13,934 nt of DNA from an uncultured Clostridia bacterium (lineage in GTDB: Bacteria; Bacillota; Clostridia; Oscillospirales; CAG-382). The notes beneath the pieces were generated by a model that was not told the origin of the DNA, did not search any database, and saw only the letters and a list, made by a program, of their open reading frames with translations. Positions 13,086 through 13,934 of this stretch are shown piece by piece. Every line of letters begins with the position of its first letter. Position 1 is the first letter of the stretch. A program made the translations under genes and the position numbers. Where the stretch lies: the NCBI GenBank assembly GCA_947305675.1, contig CAMZED010000033.1, forward strand, positions 1 to 13,934. The letters run 5' to 3'.

Positions 13086-13934
13086 TTATTCAAGACTTTC
13101 CGAAACGCTTTTTGCAAACTTCACCGCCGCCATCGCGTCGGATCCGTAGAAATCGGCGTGCATGGCCTCGGCGTATTCAGGGGTGAGCACCGCGCCGCCG
13201 ACCATAACTTTAACTCCGGGAAGTTCGCGCTTGATAAGCCCGACAGTCTCGCTCATCGCGGGGACGGTGGTGGTCATAAGCGCGCTCAGCCCGACGATCT
13301 GCGCGTTGTTTGCGCGCGCTGCTTCAAGCACGCGCTCCGGTGCGACGTCTTTCCCGAGGTCGACCACTTTGAACCCGTAATTTTTCAAAAGAGTCACAAC
13401 GATATTCTTGCCGATGTCGTGGATATCGCCCTTCACTGTAGCCATTACCACGGTGACCGAAGGCCTTTCGCCCTTGCCCTCGAAAGCTGAACCGATCACC
13501 GCGAAAGCGGCTTTCGCCGCCTCGGCTCCGCCCAGCAGCCTGGGAAGGAAGATCTTCTTTTTCTCGTATCCTTCGCCCAGATCATTCAGCGCCGGGATAA
13601 GCGACCCTTCGATAATGTCCATCGGTTGTTTGCCGGCGGCTATCTCCTCCGCCGCTTTTTCCTTAGCCGTGCCGGAAAGCCCGCGCAGGACCGATTCGTA
13701 AAGCGTTATCCCGCCGTTTTTTTCTTTGCCCGGCGGCAGATCGGGTTCGCCGCTTTCTTCATACGAAAAGCCGAATTCGCCGCAGGCGGAAGGGTCGGCA
13801 AGCACGGTTTTGGCGGTTTCCGAGGCAGGATTGATTATCGCCGCGCTCAGACCGCGGTTGACCGCCGCGCCGAGGAACGAAGCGTTTATCCGTTCCCGGT
13901 CCGGCATACCGAACGATATGATTGATACCCCGAG
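13086..13934 (-). CDS. metH: B12-dependent methionine synthase, C-terminal part (5' end outside window)
   Basis: The frame enters from the right edge and ends at 13086, giving 282 visible residues. The first part (LGVSIISFGMPDRERINASFL, then AIINP-x-SE) is the end of the methyltetrahydrofolate-binding barrel. After a linker comes the four-helix cap of the cobalamin module (about 75-150) and the B12-binding Rossmann domain with D170-I-H172-D-I-G175, His172 being the lower cobalt ligand; VGLSALMTTT and VMVGGAVLT follow. The protein ends after the B12 domain, so the C-terminal reactivation domain of E. coli MetH is absent, as in many Clostridia, which use a separate protein. The enzyme methylates homocysteine with methyl-folate. 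An ATG at 13905-13907 is internal. A folate-type corrinoid methyltransferase other than MetH cannot be excluded without the N-terminus. Confidence 0.85.
   Translation of the reverse strand, partial: LGVSIISFGMPDRERINASFLGAAVNRGLSAAIINPASETAKTVLADPSACGEFGFSYEESGEPDLPPGKEKNGGITLYESVLRGLSGTAKEKAAEEIAAGKQPMDIIEGSLIPALNDLGEGYEKKKIFLPRLLGGAEAAKAAFAVIGSAFEGKGERPSVTVVMATVKGDIHDIGKNIVVTLLKNYGFKVVDLGKDVAPERVLEAARANNAQIVGLSALMTTTVPAMSETVGLIKRELPGVKVMVGGAVLTPEYAEAMHADFYGSDAMAAVKFAKSVSESLE

Overview
The window looks like a chromosomal segment of an anaerobic, spore-former-related Clostridia (Bacillota). Evidence: strong GGAGG ribosome-binding sites, sigma-A type promoters, U-tract terminators, an NADP-type glutamate dehydrogenase, a short B12-dependent methionine synthase that ends at its cobalamin domain, an Mbeg1-like (DUF2974) hydrolase and a SpoIIQ-like M23 protein. 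The genus cannot be fixed from the sequence alone.

Left part (1-2509) is accessory and scarred. It opens with the 3' end of a Fic-domain gene, then a dense cluster of miniature hairpins (about 247-400), a short C-terminal gene relic, an AT-rich orphan four-helix membrane protein that starts at TTG (528-890), and more hairpins. Two separate pieces read in frame like the extreme C-terminus of a 23S rRNA m5U methyltransferase (RlmD/RumA type): 1022-1066 and 2341-2445. Between them lie a SanA/YdcF (DUF218) membrane-anchored protein and a NUDIX hydrolase. The 3' end of rumA is a known integration site for mobile elements, so these pieces may be old insertion scars.

Middle part (2510-7240) is a tight plus-strand block: MFS transporter, glycerophosphodiester phosphodiesterase (1 nt gap), Mbeg1-like alpha/beta hydrolase, MsrA (4 nt gap), Sir2 deacylase (1 nt gap), closed by a clear terminator. 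It combines transport and lipid turnover with oxidised-methionine repair and NAD-dependent deacylation. It is followed by three monocistronic units: the SpoIIQ-like M23 protein, the Tex RNA-binding protein with its own extended -10 promoter, and gdhA with its own promoter and terminator.

Right part (11807-13934) is transcribed from the minus strand: the C-terminal part of metH (running off the right edge), then a 350-residue PAS plus degenerate histidine-kinase-like protein. Between that gene and gdhA lies the most interesting element. It is a consensus minus-strand promoter (TTGACA-17-TATAAT) whose spacer is filled by the palindrome GTTAGCC-TC-GGCTAAC. About 111 nt downstream is an intrinsic terminator, with no ATG between. 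This looks like an undescribed small RNA gene under a DtxR/MntR/IdeR-like metal-type operator.
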